From Eubacterium limosum (GTDB lineage: Bacteria > Bacillota > Clostridia > Eubacteriales > Eubacteriaceae): a stretch of 32,684 bases of DNA. A program made the position numbers and the translations under genes. The DNA lies in the NCBI GenBank assembly GCA_959020865.1, contig CAUEUD010000012.1:1-32684 (forward strand). The letters are read 5' to 3'. The notes beneath the pieces were generated by a model. The model was not told the DNA's origin. It ran no database searches and saw only the letters and a program-made list of their open reading frames with translations. Numbering within the stretch: the stretch's first letter is position 1; every line of letters begins with the position of its first letter. Positions 8,183 through 16,617 of this stretch are shown piece by piece.

Positions 8183-8212
8183 AGTGACAGCGCCGCAAAA
8201 GCGCCTGTCACT
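8183..8212 (+). terminator. hairpin after the second mttB, likely attenuator
   Basis: AGTGACAG-CGC pairs with GCG-C-CTGTCACT (one bulged base) around a short A-rich loop, then TTTCTGTGTTTG. It is a moderate terminator inside the operon, 33 bases after mttB, comparable in position to the hairpin after the other mttB. Confidence 0.6.
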
Positions 8213-8247
8213 TTCTGTGTTTGTGAAATTCAGGGAGGAGCCTGAAA

Positions 8248-9756
8248 ATGAAACTGAAAGATAAAATCGATTTGCCGGTGGTGCTCATACCGCTGTTCGC
8301 TATCCTGTTAGCCTGTATTTTTCTGGTCGTCAATTTCGAGAGCGCCCGGCACTTTATCGACGCGGCCTACAAGGTGGTGACAAAGCAGTTTGGCTTCGTG
8401 TACCTGTGGATCACCCTCATCTCATTTCTGCTGTGCCTGTATCTTGCCTTGGGCCCATATGGTAAAATAAAGCTGGGCGAGGGCGAGAAGGAGTACGGTG
8501 AAATTTCCTGGGCGTCCATGATTTTCTGTGCGTCGATGGCAGCTGGTTTTTTGTACTGGACCAACATCGAATGGACTTTTTATTATCAGTCGCCGCCCTT
8601 TGGCATCGATCCTATGAGTGAGACGGCCCTTGAGTATGCCGGCGCTTACCCGCTTTTTCACTGGGGGCCTTCCGCCTGGGGGCTTTATCTGATACCCGCC
8701 ATCGCCTTTGGGTATTCCTATTATAACCGTAAATGTGAGCATTTTGACGTGGCCTCCTGCTGCCACGCTGTATTTGGGAAAAGGCATGAAAAAATCATTG
8801 ACCGGGTCATCAATACTATTTTTGTTTTCGGTATGGTCGGCGGTGCTGGAACGACTCTTGGCATCGGGACGCCAGTCGCCACCGCGGCGCTGAACGATCT
8901 TTTTGGCCTTGAGGACACTGGTCTGGTCAAATTTATTACCCTTCTTGTGATCACCTGTATTTTTACGGCCAGCGCATACGCTGGCGTCAAAAAGGGCATA
9001 AAAGTGCTGAGCAACATCAACGTCGGATTTCTGCTGGTGATCGTGGCGCTGATTTTCTGCTTCAGCGATAAAATTTTTGTTATAAAAATGGCGACTACCT
9101 CTGTGGGTTTACTGATATCTGACTTTTTCAGGATGTCAACCTGGATGGATCCAGTCATGGAAACAGGCTTTGTGGAGACCTGGACGGTGTTTTACTGGGC
9201 GTGGTGGCTGTCGATCGCTCTGTCGGTAGGGCTGTTTATCGCCAAGATTTCAAGGGGACGCACCATCCGCGGCATCATACTGGGGTGCCTGGGCTATGGT
9301 CTGGCGGCGACCTTTTTGTTTTTTACCGTGTTCACCGGAAATGCAGTATCTCTGACGCTGAAGAACGTCCTCAATGTACCGGAGAGCATGAACAGCATCG
9401 GTGGGCCTCAGACGGTCATGGCGGTTCTGCATCAGAATCCCATGAGCACTTTTCTTGTCTTTCTTGTTCTGGTCGCTTCTGTTATTTTAACGGCGACAAC
9501 CTATGATTCAGTCTCACACACTCTGGCCATGGTGTCCGCTAAAAATCTTGACAAGGAGGCCGATCCTCCCAAAAAGCTGAGTGTGTTCTGGGCCATTTCG
9601 GTCGCAGCCATTCCGGCGGTGCTGCTGCTGTTCGATGGCTCTCTCCAGCAAATACAGACCTTTACCATTGTTTTCACACTGCCGGTCTGCGTGCTGTATA
9701 TGATTATCACCCTGTCGCTTTTCAAAATGCTGCATCAGGATTTCAAAAAGAAGTGA
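8248..9756 (+). CDS. BCCT-family transporter (CaiT-like features)
   Basis: 502 residues, about 12 membrane helices, full length for the betaine/carnitine/choline transporter family. Motifs are PPFGIDP, FHWGPSAWG, KKGIKVLSNIN and the signature WTVFYWAWW followed by AKISRGRTIR. The glycine stretch of sodium-coupled carriers such as BetP is replaced by SMAAGFLYW, a CaiT-like trait as I recall the families. The Trp/Tyr that closes the aromatic box in BetP/CaiT is Ile here (WWLSI). The start at 8248 is preceded by GGGAGGAG. The gene lies between mttB and the activator gene, so uptake of the MttB substrate, perhaps by exchange for the demethylated product, is the natural role. It is paralogous to the partial gene at 1-1034. 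Confidence 0.94.
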   Translation: MKLKDKIDLPVVLIPLFAILLACIFLVVNFESARHFIDAAYKVVTKQFGFVYLWITLISFLLCLYLALGPYGKIKLGEGEKEYGEISWASMIFCASMAAGFLYWTNIEWTFYYQSPPFGIDPMSETALEYAGAYPLFHWGPSAWGLYLIPAIAFGYSYYNRKCEHFDVASCCHAVFGKRHEKIIDRVINTIFVFGMVGGAGTTLGIGTPVATAALNDLFGLEDTGLVKFITLLVITCIFTASAYAGVKKGIKVLSNINVGFLLVIVALIFCFSDKIFVIKMATTSVGLLISDFFRMSTWMDPVMETGFVETWTVFYWAWWLSIALSVGLFIAKISRGRTIRGIILGCLGYGLAATFLFFTVFTGNAVSLTLKNVLNVPESMNSIGGPQTVMAVLHQNPMSTFLVFLVLVASVILTATTYDSVSHTLAMVSAKNLDKEADPPKKLSVFWAISVAAIPAVLLLFDGSLQQIQTFTIVFTLPVCVLYMIITLSLFKMLHQDFKKK

Positions 9757-9765
9757 GCGTATAAA

Positions 9766-11151
9766 ATGAACCTTTTTAAAAATTATTCTGACGAATATAA
9801 AAACTATCTGCTGTCTTTGCCAAAAGAATATTTTCTGACCATTCTGGAAAACTGTTTTACCGAGATCTTTGTAGCGGACCACGAAGGCAGAATCACCTAT
9901 ATCAATCCGGCCTGTGTGCGCCATTATGGCTTGAGCAGCGAGGAGATGGTCGGGCACCTGGCGACCGAAATATGCCAGGAAAAGGACCTATGGGAGCCTT
10001 ATACTTATAAGGATGTGGTGGCGTATGGAAAAACGCTTATCACTGAAAACCGTTATAAGGTAATTAATCAAAATCTGCTTTCCATCAGTGTTCCGGTGTT
10101 TGACGACAGCGGCAATATTGAAATGATGGTGTCATCGACCCAGGATCATTTCAACAAATACGACATTACCTACCGGGTCAATACAACCTCCATTGAAAAC
10201 AAGCTGGACGATCAGGAGACCGAGATCATTGGAAAAAGCCAGAGCTTTGAGTATTGCCGGGATCTGCTTGATGCCTCAGCGGCTACCGAAGCCAATATCC
10301 TTCTTTTGGGAGAATCCGGCACAGGAAAAAGTGTACTGGCAAACTATGTGCACCGGAAAAGCAAGCGCAAAGACAAGATGTTTATGGCCATCAACTGCGG
10401 TGCCATTCCTGAAAATCTGCTGGAAAGCGAACTTTTTGGTTATGCGCCTAACGCCTTCACGGGCGCAAGCCCGAAAGGAAAGGTCGGTATTCTTGAGGAG
10501 GCCGATGGCGGTACGCTGTTTCTCGATGAGATCGGCGAGATGCCGCTCGGAATGCAGGTAAAAATTCTCGATGTGCTGGAGAATAAACGGTTTATTCCCG
10601 TCGGCAGCAATGACATCCGATTTACAGATGTGAGAATTATTGCGGCTACAAACCAGGATATTTTAAAGCTGGTGCGGGAAAAGTATTTTCGTTCAGACCT
10701 TTACTACCGTCTGAACACCATCAAGGTCACTGTCCCATCCCTTAAAGACCGCAAGGAAGATATGATGCTGCTCATCCGTCATTTCCTGAATATCTTCAAT
10801 AAAAAATATCAGAGAAATGTCGTGCTTTCCAATGAGGTGTCCTACCTGATGACCATCTATGACTGGCCGGGGAATATCCGGCAGCTGAAGAACTGTATTG
10901 AGCGAATGGTTATTCTCTCGAAGCATCAGGTAGTAGATCCGGATCTTTTTCATCATTATCTCAAGGATGAAGAAGACTACAGCATCGATTTTGATACTAA
11001 AATTCCTAATTATGAAAATGTCATCGAGGAGGCAGAAAGAAAGCTGATCATCTGGGCTTACTCCAATTACAAAACAAGCCGAAGGGTGGCGGAAATCATT
11101 GAAGTCAGTCAGACAAAAGCCAATAATCTGATCCGTAAATATATAAAATAA
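9766..11151 (+). CDS. sigma-54-dependent transcriptional activator, PAS-AAA+-HTH
   Basis: 461 residues. Residues about 20-130 form a PAS-type sensor (FVADHEGRITYINPA). The AAA+ domain has Walker A GESGTGKS at 182-189 and Walker B LFLDE ending at D254-E255. The sigma-54 contact loop reads NAFTGA (229-234) instead of the canonical GAFTGA. The C-terminal 30 residues are a Fis-type helix-turn-helix (SRRVAEIIEVSQTKANNLI). There is no response-regulator receiver domain, so it probably senses a small ligand through PAS. It starts nine bases after the BCCT gene and is probably co-transcribed, giving positive autoregulation. Its likely targets are the two -24/-12 promoters at 3991-4006 and 5366-5382. 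Confidence 0.94.
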   Translation: MNLFKNYSDEYKNYLLSLPKEYFLTILENCFTEIFVADHEGRITYINPACVRHYGLSSEEMVGHLATEICQEKDLWEPYTYKDVVAYGKTLITENRYKVINQNLLSISVPVFDDSGNIEMMVSSTQDHFNKYDITYRVNTTSIENKLDDQETEIIGKSQSFEYCRDLLDASAATEANILLLGESGTGKSVLANYVHRKSKRKDKMFMAINCGAIPENLLESELFGYAPNAFTGASPKGKVGILEEADGGTLFLDEIGEMPLGMQVKILDVLENKRFIPVGSNDIRFTDVRIIAATNQDILKLVREKYFRSDLYYRLNTIKVTVPSLKDRKEDMMLLIRHFLNIFNKKYQRNVVLSNEVSYLMTIYDWPGNIRQLKNCIERMVILSKHQVVDPDLFHHYLKDEEDYSIDFDTKIPNYENVIEEAERKLIIWAYSNYKTSRRVAEIIEVSQTKANNLIRKYIK

Positions 11152-11186
11152 ATCCAAATAAAAATCCCGAAATATTTAAGTTTCCA

Positions 11187-11215
11187 TTGAAAAATAGCGA
11201 AAATTTCGTTATAAT
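11187..11215 (+). promoter_or_regulatory. sigma-70 promoter of rubredoxin
   Basis: TTGAAA (11187-11192), 17-base spacer, perfect TATAAT (11210-11215). The leader to the ATG at 11297 is about 75 bases. Confidence 0.8.
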
Positions 11216-11296
11216 TGCGGTAACGGAGTTTAAAATCAAATTCTCTGGGGTATATACAAGATAAATAAATTCTAGACCTTCGAAGGAGGAGAAAAA

Positions 11297-11458
11297 ATGC
11301 AAAAATATGTTTGTGATATCTGTGGTTATGTTTATGATCCCGCTGTAGGTGATCCTGATAATGGTGTAGCTCCTGGAACCGCTTTCGCTGATCTGCCGGA
11401 AGATTGGGTTTGCCCGGAATGCGGCGTCAGCAAAGATGAATTTTCACCGGAAGCTTAA
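11297..11458 (+). CDS. rubredoxin
   Basis: 53 residues, the normal size for rubredoxin, a small soluble electron carrier with one iron held by four cysteines. Both knuckles are visible: CDICGY near residue 6 and CPECGV near residue 39, with the YDPAVGDPDNGVAPGT segment between them. The ribosome site is AAGGAGGAG, seven bases from the ATG. It has its own promoter and terminator, so it is a single-gene unit. In anaerobes rubredoxin donates electrons to oxygen- and peroxide-reducing enzymes; no such partner is adjacent here. Confidence 0.97.
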   Translation: MQKYVCDICGYVYDPAVGDPDNGVAPGTAFADLPEDWVCPECGVSKDEFSPEA

Positions 11459-11475
11459 TTAAGGCTTTTGAATAA

Positions 11476-11505
11476 GTCCCTGGATTGCCGGGGATTTTTT
11501 TATTT
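11476..11505 (+). terminator. intrinsic terminator of rubredoxin
   Basis: GTCCCTGG (11476-11483) pairs with CCGGGGAT around ATTG, followed by seven T and more T-rich sequence. Confidence 0.85.
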
Positions 11506-11524
11506 TTTGCGGTTTCCGGCGGCC

Positions 11525-11553
11525 TTGCAAAACTTTCCTAAATCGGGTATGAT
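11525..11553 (+). promoter_or_regulatory. sigma-70 promoter of the membrane protein gene at 11588
   Basis: TTGCAA (11525-11530), 17-base spacer, TATGAT (11548-11553). The predicted start lies about 25 bases before the GGGAG ribosome site, which also excludes upstream start codons. Confidence 0.65.
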
Positions 11554-11587
11554 AATTGAAAAGAATCGATTATCAAGGGAGATTATT

Positions 11588-12100
11588 ATGGCAGTTAAAG
11601 CAAGAGAAGAGGTCCGCAGCCGTGAGTTCAGCGCCATTGGCATGATACTTATCGGGCTGTTTGTCGTGGCCTATGTATTTATTTATAACCGTTCCATCAG
11701 CCAGATGGATGACTACGCTTTAAAAACAGGGATCGGCATCGCGGCCCTGATCGTGATGATTGTGGTGTTTGTCGTGATTCTCCGGTTCATCACCACCGGG
11801 TTCTTTATGCTGCTGACCCACCAGAGCCTGAACATTGAGCGGAAAATCTTTTTCTGGCGCAAGGAAGTTGCAGATATTCCGGTAAAGGCAATGTTTGATG
11901 TGATGCCGGAAGAAGCTTTTAAGGGGATTAATGGCAAGGTTAAGAATTATACCGTGGCCCGGATTGAGAATAAGGCCAAATATGTGGTGCTTTACCGCGA
12001 GGGCGACCAGGTATGCGGCGCTAAAATTCAATGCTCCTCCAAATTTCACAAGGCATTGAAAAGCGTGGTCAGCCAAAACAAAAACGCCAAAAAAGCTTAA
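11588..12100 (+). CDS. small membrane protein with two TM helices and a C-terminal PH-like domain
   Basis: 170 residues. The ATG at 11588 follows AAGGGAG; the open frame extends upstream but through the rubredoxin terminator and a promoter, so the longer form is rejected. Two hydrophobic helices lie at about residues 15-35 and 47-70, with a short polar loop between. The remaining 100 residues are soluble and Lys-rich at the end, with a strand-rich pattern (SLNIERKIFFWRKEVADIPV) that resembles a bacterial PH-like domain. I do not recognise a specific family. It has its own promoter and strong terminator, so it stands alone between rubredoxin and sbcD. No function is proposed. Confidence 0.8.
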   Translation: MAVKAREEVRSREFSAIGMILIGLFVVAYVFIYNRSISQMDDYALKTGIGIAALIVMIVVFVVILRFITTGFFMLLTHQSLNIERKIFFWRKEVADIPVKAMFDVMPEEAFKGINGKVKNYTVARIENKAKYVVLYREGDQVCGAKIQCSSKFHKALKSVVSQNKNAKKA

Positions 12101-12171
12101 GGGGCAATTAAGCAAAAAGCAGTATGATAATGGCGTAAACAAGTTACCCTCTTTCAAAATTTTTACAAACC

Positions 12172-12206
12172 AGCCGGAGTATTCGTACTCCGGCTTTTGT
12201 GTTTTT
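12172..12206 (+). terminator. intrinsic terminator with UUCG tetraloop
   Basis: AGCCGGAGTA (12172-12181) pairs perfectly with TACTCCGGCT (12186-12195) around TTCG, followed by TTTGTGTTTTTT. It ends the gene at 11588-12100. Confidence 0.9.
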
Positions 12207-12225
12207 TGCCTGAATCCGCTATACT
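12197..12225 (+). promoter_or_regulatory. candidate promoter of sbcDC
   Basis: TTGTGT (12197-12202), 17-base spacer, TATACT (12220-12225). The -35 overlaps the tail of the preceding terminator. The AAGGAG of sbcD follows closely, so the leader would be very short. Confidence 0.5.
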
Positions 12226-12245
12226 TGTCATAAAGGAGAACGATC

Positions 12246-13409
12246 ATGAAAATACTACACACCTCAGACTGGCATATTGGCCGGACACTCAATGAAAAAA
12301 GCCTGCTGGAGGATCAGGAGGCTCTGCTCACACAGCTGCTCACCTGGCTTGACCGGGAGCGGCCAGACATCCTTCTGGTTGCAGGCGACATCTATGACCG
12401 GTCAGTCCCTTCTAAGGAGGCGCTGGGGCTGGTGGACACCGTGCTCTCTGAAATTATTCTCAGGCTGGGGATACCGGTTCTGCTCATCGGCGGCAACCAC
12501 GATGGTCGGGAGCGGCTGGCCATGAACGGCGGTATCCTTGAAAAGCAGGGACTCCACATCGCGGGCAATTATCTGCCGGGGCAGGAGCCTGTGACACTAA
12601 GCGATGAGTGGGGCGAGGTCTGTTTTTGGACAGTGCCTTTTATCAAGCCGGTGGAATACCGGAGCCTGATGAAGCTTGAAAAAACCATGGGCTATGATGA
12701 GATGTACCGGGAGATTACCGCTGAGATCACAGGGCGTATGGATACATCCAAACGTAACGTCCTGGTCTCTCACGGATTGATTTTAGGCAATATGGCGGAT
12801 ATTCAGACCATTGACGATTCGGTCAGGCCCATTGAGATCGGCGGCATTGAGTACGCCTGCGCCGAGATCTTCGAGGCCTTTGACTATGTAGCACTGGGGC
12901 ATCTGCACAGGCCGCAGAAGGTGCTGTGGGACAAGGTGCGCTACTCAGGGTCTCTGCTGAAATATTCCTTTTCGGAGTGGAATCAGAAAAAATCCGTGAC
13001 GCTGGTGGAGCTTGGCGAAAAGGGCGCGCTGAGTCTGGAGCCGGTAAGCTTTAAGCCGCTGCGTGACCTGCGTGTCATCCACGGAAGGCTTGGAGAACTG
13101 ACCGCCCTTGAAGCCTACGAGACCGAAGGCCGGGAAGATTACCTGAAGGTGATTCTGGAGGACCAGGAGCGGTTGGTAAACCCGATGGACAAGCTCCGCA
13201 GGGTTTACCCGAATGTGCTGGAAATGGCCTATGAAAAGAGGGAGAAAACCGAGGCTCAGAAGAGCAGCCGGCGTATCAAGGAGCGGATACAGGACCCGCT
13301 GAAGCTGTTCGAAGATTTTTACACTTTTGTCAACGGTGAGGCCATGCAGGCGGACGAGCAGGCAGTGATTACGGAGCTGCTTGAGACCACCATGGAGGAA
13401 GAAAGATGA
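12246..13409 (+). CDS. sbcD: exonuclease subunit SbcD (Mre11-type)
   Basis: 387 residues, normal for SbcD. This metallophosphoesterase is the nuclease half of the SbcCD complex, which trims hairpins and protein-blocked DNA ends. Metal-ligand motifs are all present: DWH (8-10), AGDIYDR (46-52), GGNHD (82-86), SHGL, and GHLHRPQ. The ATG at 12246 is eight bases from AAGGAG. Its stop overlaps the sbcC start as ATGA (13406-13409), implying translational coupling and 1:1 supply. Nothing unusual was seen. Confidence 0.97.
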   Translation: MKILHTSDWHIGRTLNEKSLLEDQEALLTQLLTWLDRERPDILLVAGDIYDRSVPSKEALGLVDTVLSEIILRLGIPVLLIGGNHDGRERLAMNGGILEKQGLHIAGNYLPGQEPVTLSDEWGEVCFWTVPFIKPVEYRSLMKLEKTMGYDEMYREITAEITGRMDTSKRNVLVSHGLILGNMADIQTIDDSVRPIEIGGIEYACAEIFEAFDYVALGHLHRPQKVLWDKVRYSGSLLKYSFSEWNQKKSVTLVELGEKGALSLEPVSFKPLRDLRVIHGRLGELTALEAYETEGREDYLKVILEDQERLVNPMDKLRRVYPNVLEMAYEKREKTEAQKSSRRIKERIQDPLKLFEDFYTFVNGEAMQADEQAVITELLETTMEEER

Positions 13410-16400
13410 AACCCATTGCCCTTTACATGCACCATTTTGGCCCTTTTATGGAGGAGCAGATTGATTTTACAAAGCTGGACAAGGAACTTTTTCTGATTAC
13501 CGGCCCCACCGGCAGTGGGAAAACCACTATTTTTGACGGGCTGTGTTACGCGCTGTACGGCGAGGGCAGCAATACTTTCCGGCAGTCAAGAGAGATGAAA
13601 AGCCAGTTTGGCGATCCGCTGGAAATGATGTGGGTGGATTTTACCTTTGAGCTGCGGGAAAAGACCTACCGTATCAGGCGAATCCCTGAGCAGGATCGGA
13701 AAAAAGAGCGCGGACAGGGCATTGCCCGGCAAAAGCACGAGGCGGCGCTGTACGAGATAGCGGGCGGTGAGGAAAAACTGATTTCCGCCTCAGTGGCTGA
13801 GGTGGGAGAAAAGATCCAGGAAATCCTCGGCATCAATGCCAACCAGTTCCGCCAGATTGTCATGCTGCCTCAGGGGGAGTTCAGCCGTCTTTTGAAAGCG
13901 AAGGAGGAGGAACGGGTCGAGCTCTTAAAAAGTATTTTTCGGATGGATTTGTACAATAACCTCAAGGATAAGGTAGCCTCAGGCCTGCGGGAAATCCGAG
14001 GGCGCCACAATGACTTAAGCGTTGAGATGGAAACGGAGCGCCAGCACATCAAATGCGGCGGAGACTCCGAGCTGGCAGACACCCTGACACAGAATGATAA
14101 AACCATGGATTACGTGCTGGATTTAACCCGGAAAGAAATCGAGGCTGACACGGCCAAAATTGATGCGCTGGCAGAACAGGAGAAAGAGGCTGTTCGGTCA
14201 CTGGAGCAGCTGCGCATCACTCTGACCGCCGGCGAGCAGATTAACAGCCGGTTTGAACAGCTGGAAAACCAAAGGAAACGCCTGAAGGCGCTGCAGGATG
14301 AGCAGGATGTTATCCGGGAAAGAGAAGAGGCCCTGGCCCTGTCAAAGAAAGCGCTGTCGGTCAAACCCTATGAGGAAGCCTGGAACCGGGCCTACTGCAA
14401 GAAGGAAGGGGCAGCGGCAGAGCTTGAAATGATTAAAGAGCGGCTGGAAGGCTGTCAGAAAGACCTTGAAAAATCAAAAGCAGAATACGAGGCAGTCAGT
14501 GCACCCGAATACAGCGCGGTTGTTGAGCAGCTTCAGGAAAAGCTCGACATTGAAAAAAGGCTGTCCGAAAGCCTGCGTGCCTTTGAGGAAAAGCACACTG
14601 GATTACAAAGACGAAGCGGGGAGCTGGCACAGCTCGAGGAAAAAGGAAAACGCCAGCAGGAAGACAGTGAGTCCTTAAAAAAGCTGGAGCATGAGAGCTA
14701 CACGCTGGATAAGGAAATATTCGAGCTGGAAAAAGCTTTTCAGCGAAGCGGCCACGAGCTGGAAAATCTGACAAGCCGGCAGAAGCGGGTGGAGGAGGCT
14801 CTGGAAATTTACAGTGTCATCGAAAACCGTGAGCGCCGGATTACAGCCCTGAGAAGAGAATGGAAGGAAAACCAGAACCGCATCAAGGCACAGGAGGCCG
14901 CTTATCAGGCTTTAATTGAGAAGCAGCGGCAGCAAACAGCCGCGGGACTGGCCGCAGGGCTTGAGGAGGGTCAGCCCTGCCCGGTGTGCGGCAGCGTCCA
15001 TCATCCCCAGAAGGCCGAGTCTCGGGAGTCTGTCGATGCGTCGGCCCTCGCAGAGACGACAGAGGCTTTGAACACACTCAAAATTAAAAGCGGCTCCCTG
15101 AAGAATGAAGGCACCCTGCAGCGCAAAGAAATCGAGACACGCCAGAAAGAGCTCTCAGGCCGCCTTGCGGAAATGATGGATAACGTGGATAATGTGCTTC
15201 CAGATAAAGCGGAAGTGACCAGGCTGCAAAAGCATCTGGAGGAGAGCTTTGAGGTTCTGCACGCCAGGTGCCAGAATGCTGAGAAGGAGCTCAAGGCCAG
15301 GCAGAAGGAAAAAAGCGGCCTGGAGTCTGTGGCAAAGAAACTGAAAACGCAGCTGGAAAGCTACGGTGCATTGGAGGGACAGCTGAAGGAAGCCCGGGAA
15401 GAAACCGGGCTGCTGCGCGGGCAGCTCTCCCAGATGGAGGAACAGATAACCAATCTGGCGGAGGCTTTAAGATTTCCGCCCGAAATGGAAAACCCAAAGG
15501 CGTTTTTAAAAAAAGTTGAAAGCTTTGAGCGCAATACCAGCGCGTTAATCGCTGAAAAGAAGGGGTATAAAGATAACATTCAGGCGAACCACCAGAAGCT
15601 GCTGCAGGAGGAAGCTGTACAGGCAGCCAATTTCAAAAATGGCAGTCAGGCTTTGGAAAAGGCCGCCGAGGAAGAAATCAAGCTGAGTGAAGACTACAGC
15701 GGAGCCCTCAGAGATGCGGGGCTTACACCGGAAATCTATGCGGGCTGCCATAACATGAGTGATGAAGCGATCCAGACAATGGAAGCCGGGCTGGAGCAGT
15801 ACCGGTTTAACCTCAAAAGCACTGCCGAAAGGGTGCAGGAGCTTGAGGACGGGCTCAGGGATCAGAAACCTGTTGAGCTTACGCGTTACCGTGAAGACCA
15901 GCAGGCACTGGAAGCGCAGATCGAAGGCTACCGCCGGGATATAACGATTCTGAACGAAAAGATCGCCCAGAACCGTCAGCAGATCGGGAAAATAGAGGGG
16001 TTGGTACAGGAACTGAAAGAGGTCGAGCGCCTTCAGGGAATTTACACCCATCTGGACCAGACCATCAAGGGCACTCTGGCCGGAAAACCAAAGATCAGCT
16101 TTGAGCGGTATATCCTGTCTGCGTATTTGCAGGATATTCTGGAAAGCGCCAATGTTTTTCTGGAAAGAATGTCCTCAGGACGTTACCGTCTGGAGGTCAT
16201 GGGTGACTTCAAGCAATCCGGCAACCGCGGCCTTGAAATCGAGGTGGTTGACGCTTATACCGGGCTGCGCCGCAGTGCCAACACCCTGTCGGGCGGGGAA
16301 ACCTTTATGGCGGCACTGTCCATGGCCCTCGGACTTTCAGATATTGTCCAGTCCTACGCAGGCGGCATTTCACTGGATACTATTTTTATTGATGAAGGTT

Positions 16401-16576
16401 TTGCCACCCTGGACCCAGAGGCGCTTGATAATGCCATCAGCTGTCTGCTGGCCATCAAAAATGACGGCCGTACAGTGGGCATTATCTCTCATGTCGAAGA
16501 GCTCAAGGACCGGATTGATACCAAAATTATTGTGGAAAAAACCGAAACGGGAAGTCATATTGACATTTCCTGTTAA
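13406..16576 (+). CDS. sbcC: exonuclease subunit SbcC (Rad50-type SMC ATPase)
   Basis: 1056 residues, normal for SbcC. The N-terminal ATPase lobe has Walker A GPTGSGKTT (33-41). Long Glu/Lys/Gln-rich coiled coils flank a zinc hook CPVC at about 525-528. The C-terminal lobe has the signature LSGGE (961-965) and Walker B FIDE with D996-E997, followed by GFATLD. ATP-driven closing of the two lobes controls access of SbcD to DNA, and the hook joins two complexes. The start is fixed by the four-base overlap with sbcD. The flavoprotein gene follows 41 bases later and may be co-transcribed. Confidence 0.97.
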   Translation: MKPIALYMHHFGPFMEEQIDFTKLDKELFLITGPTGSGKTTIFDGLCYALYGEGSNTFRQSREMKSQFGDPLEMMWVDFTFELREKTYRIRRIPEQDRKKERGQGIARQKHEAALYEIAGGEEKLISASVAEVGEKIQEILGINANQFRQIVMLPQGEFSRLLKAKEEERVELLKSIFRMDLYNNLKDKVASGLREIRGRHNDLSVEMETERQHIKCGGDSELADTLTQNDKTMDYVLDLTRKEIEADTAKIDALAEQEKEAVRSLEQLRITLTAGEQINSRFEQLENQRKRLKALQDEQDVIREREEALALSKKALSVKPYEEAWNRAYCKKEGAAAELEMIKERLEGCQKDLEKSKAEYEAVSAPEYSAVVEQLQEKLDIEKRLSESLRAFEEKHTGLQRRSGELAQLEEKGKRQQEDSESLKKLEHESYTLDKEIFELEKAFQRSGHELENLTSRQKRVEEALEIYSVIENRERRITALRREWKENQNRIKAQEAAYQALIEKQRQQTAAGLAAGLEEGQPCPVCGSVHHPQKAESRESVDASALAETTEALNTLKIKSGSLKNEGTLQRKEIETRQKELSGRLAEMMDNVDNVLPDKAEVTRLQKHLEESFEVLHARCQNAEKELKARQKEKSGLESVAKKLKTQLESYGALEGQLKEAREETGLLRGQLSQMEEQITNLAEALRFPPEMENPKAFLKKVESFERNTSALIAEKKGYKDNIQANHQKLLQEEAVQAANFKNGSQALEKAAEEEIKLSEDYSGALRDAGLTPEIYAGCHNMSDEAIQTMEAGLEQYRFNLKSTAERVQELEDGLRDQKPVELTRYREDQQALEAQIEGYRRDITILNEKIAQNRQQIGKIEGLVQELKEVERLQGIYTHLDQTIKGTLAGKPKISFERYILSAYLQDILESANVFLERMSSGRYRLEVMGDFKQSGNRGLEIEVVDAYTGLRRSANTLSGGETFMAALSMALGLSDIVQSYAGGISLDTIFIDEGFATLDPEALDNAISCLLAIKNDGRTVGIISHVEELKDRIDTKIIVEKTETGSHIDISC

Positions 16577-16617
16577 AGGGTTTAGGATAGAGTTACCAAC
16601 AGGACGAGGAGAAAAGA

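Noticed and set aside
11468..11587. Longer start for the membrane protein at 11588
   Set aside because: The extension contains the rubredoxin terminator and a sigma-70 promoter.
13666..16051. Several long minus-strand open frames inside sbcC, and a plus-strand frame at 16101-16655
   Set aside because: They lie antisense or frame-shifted to a fully conserved SbcC, and are low-complexity shadows of its codon bias.
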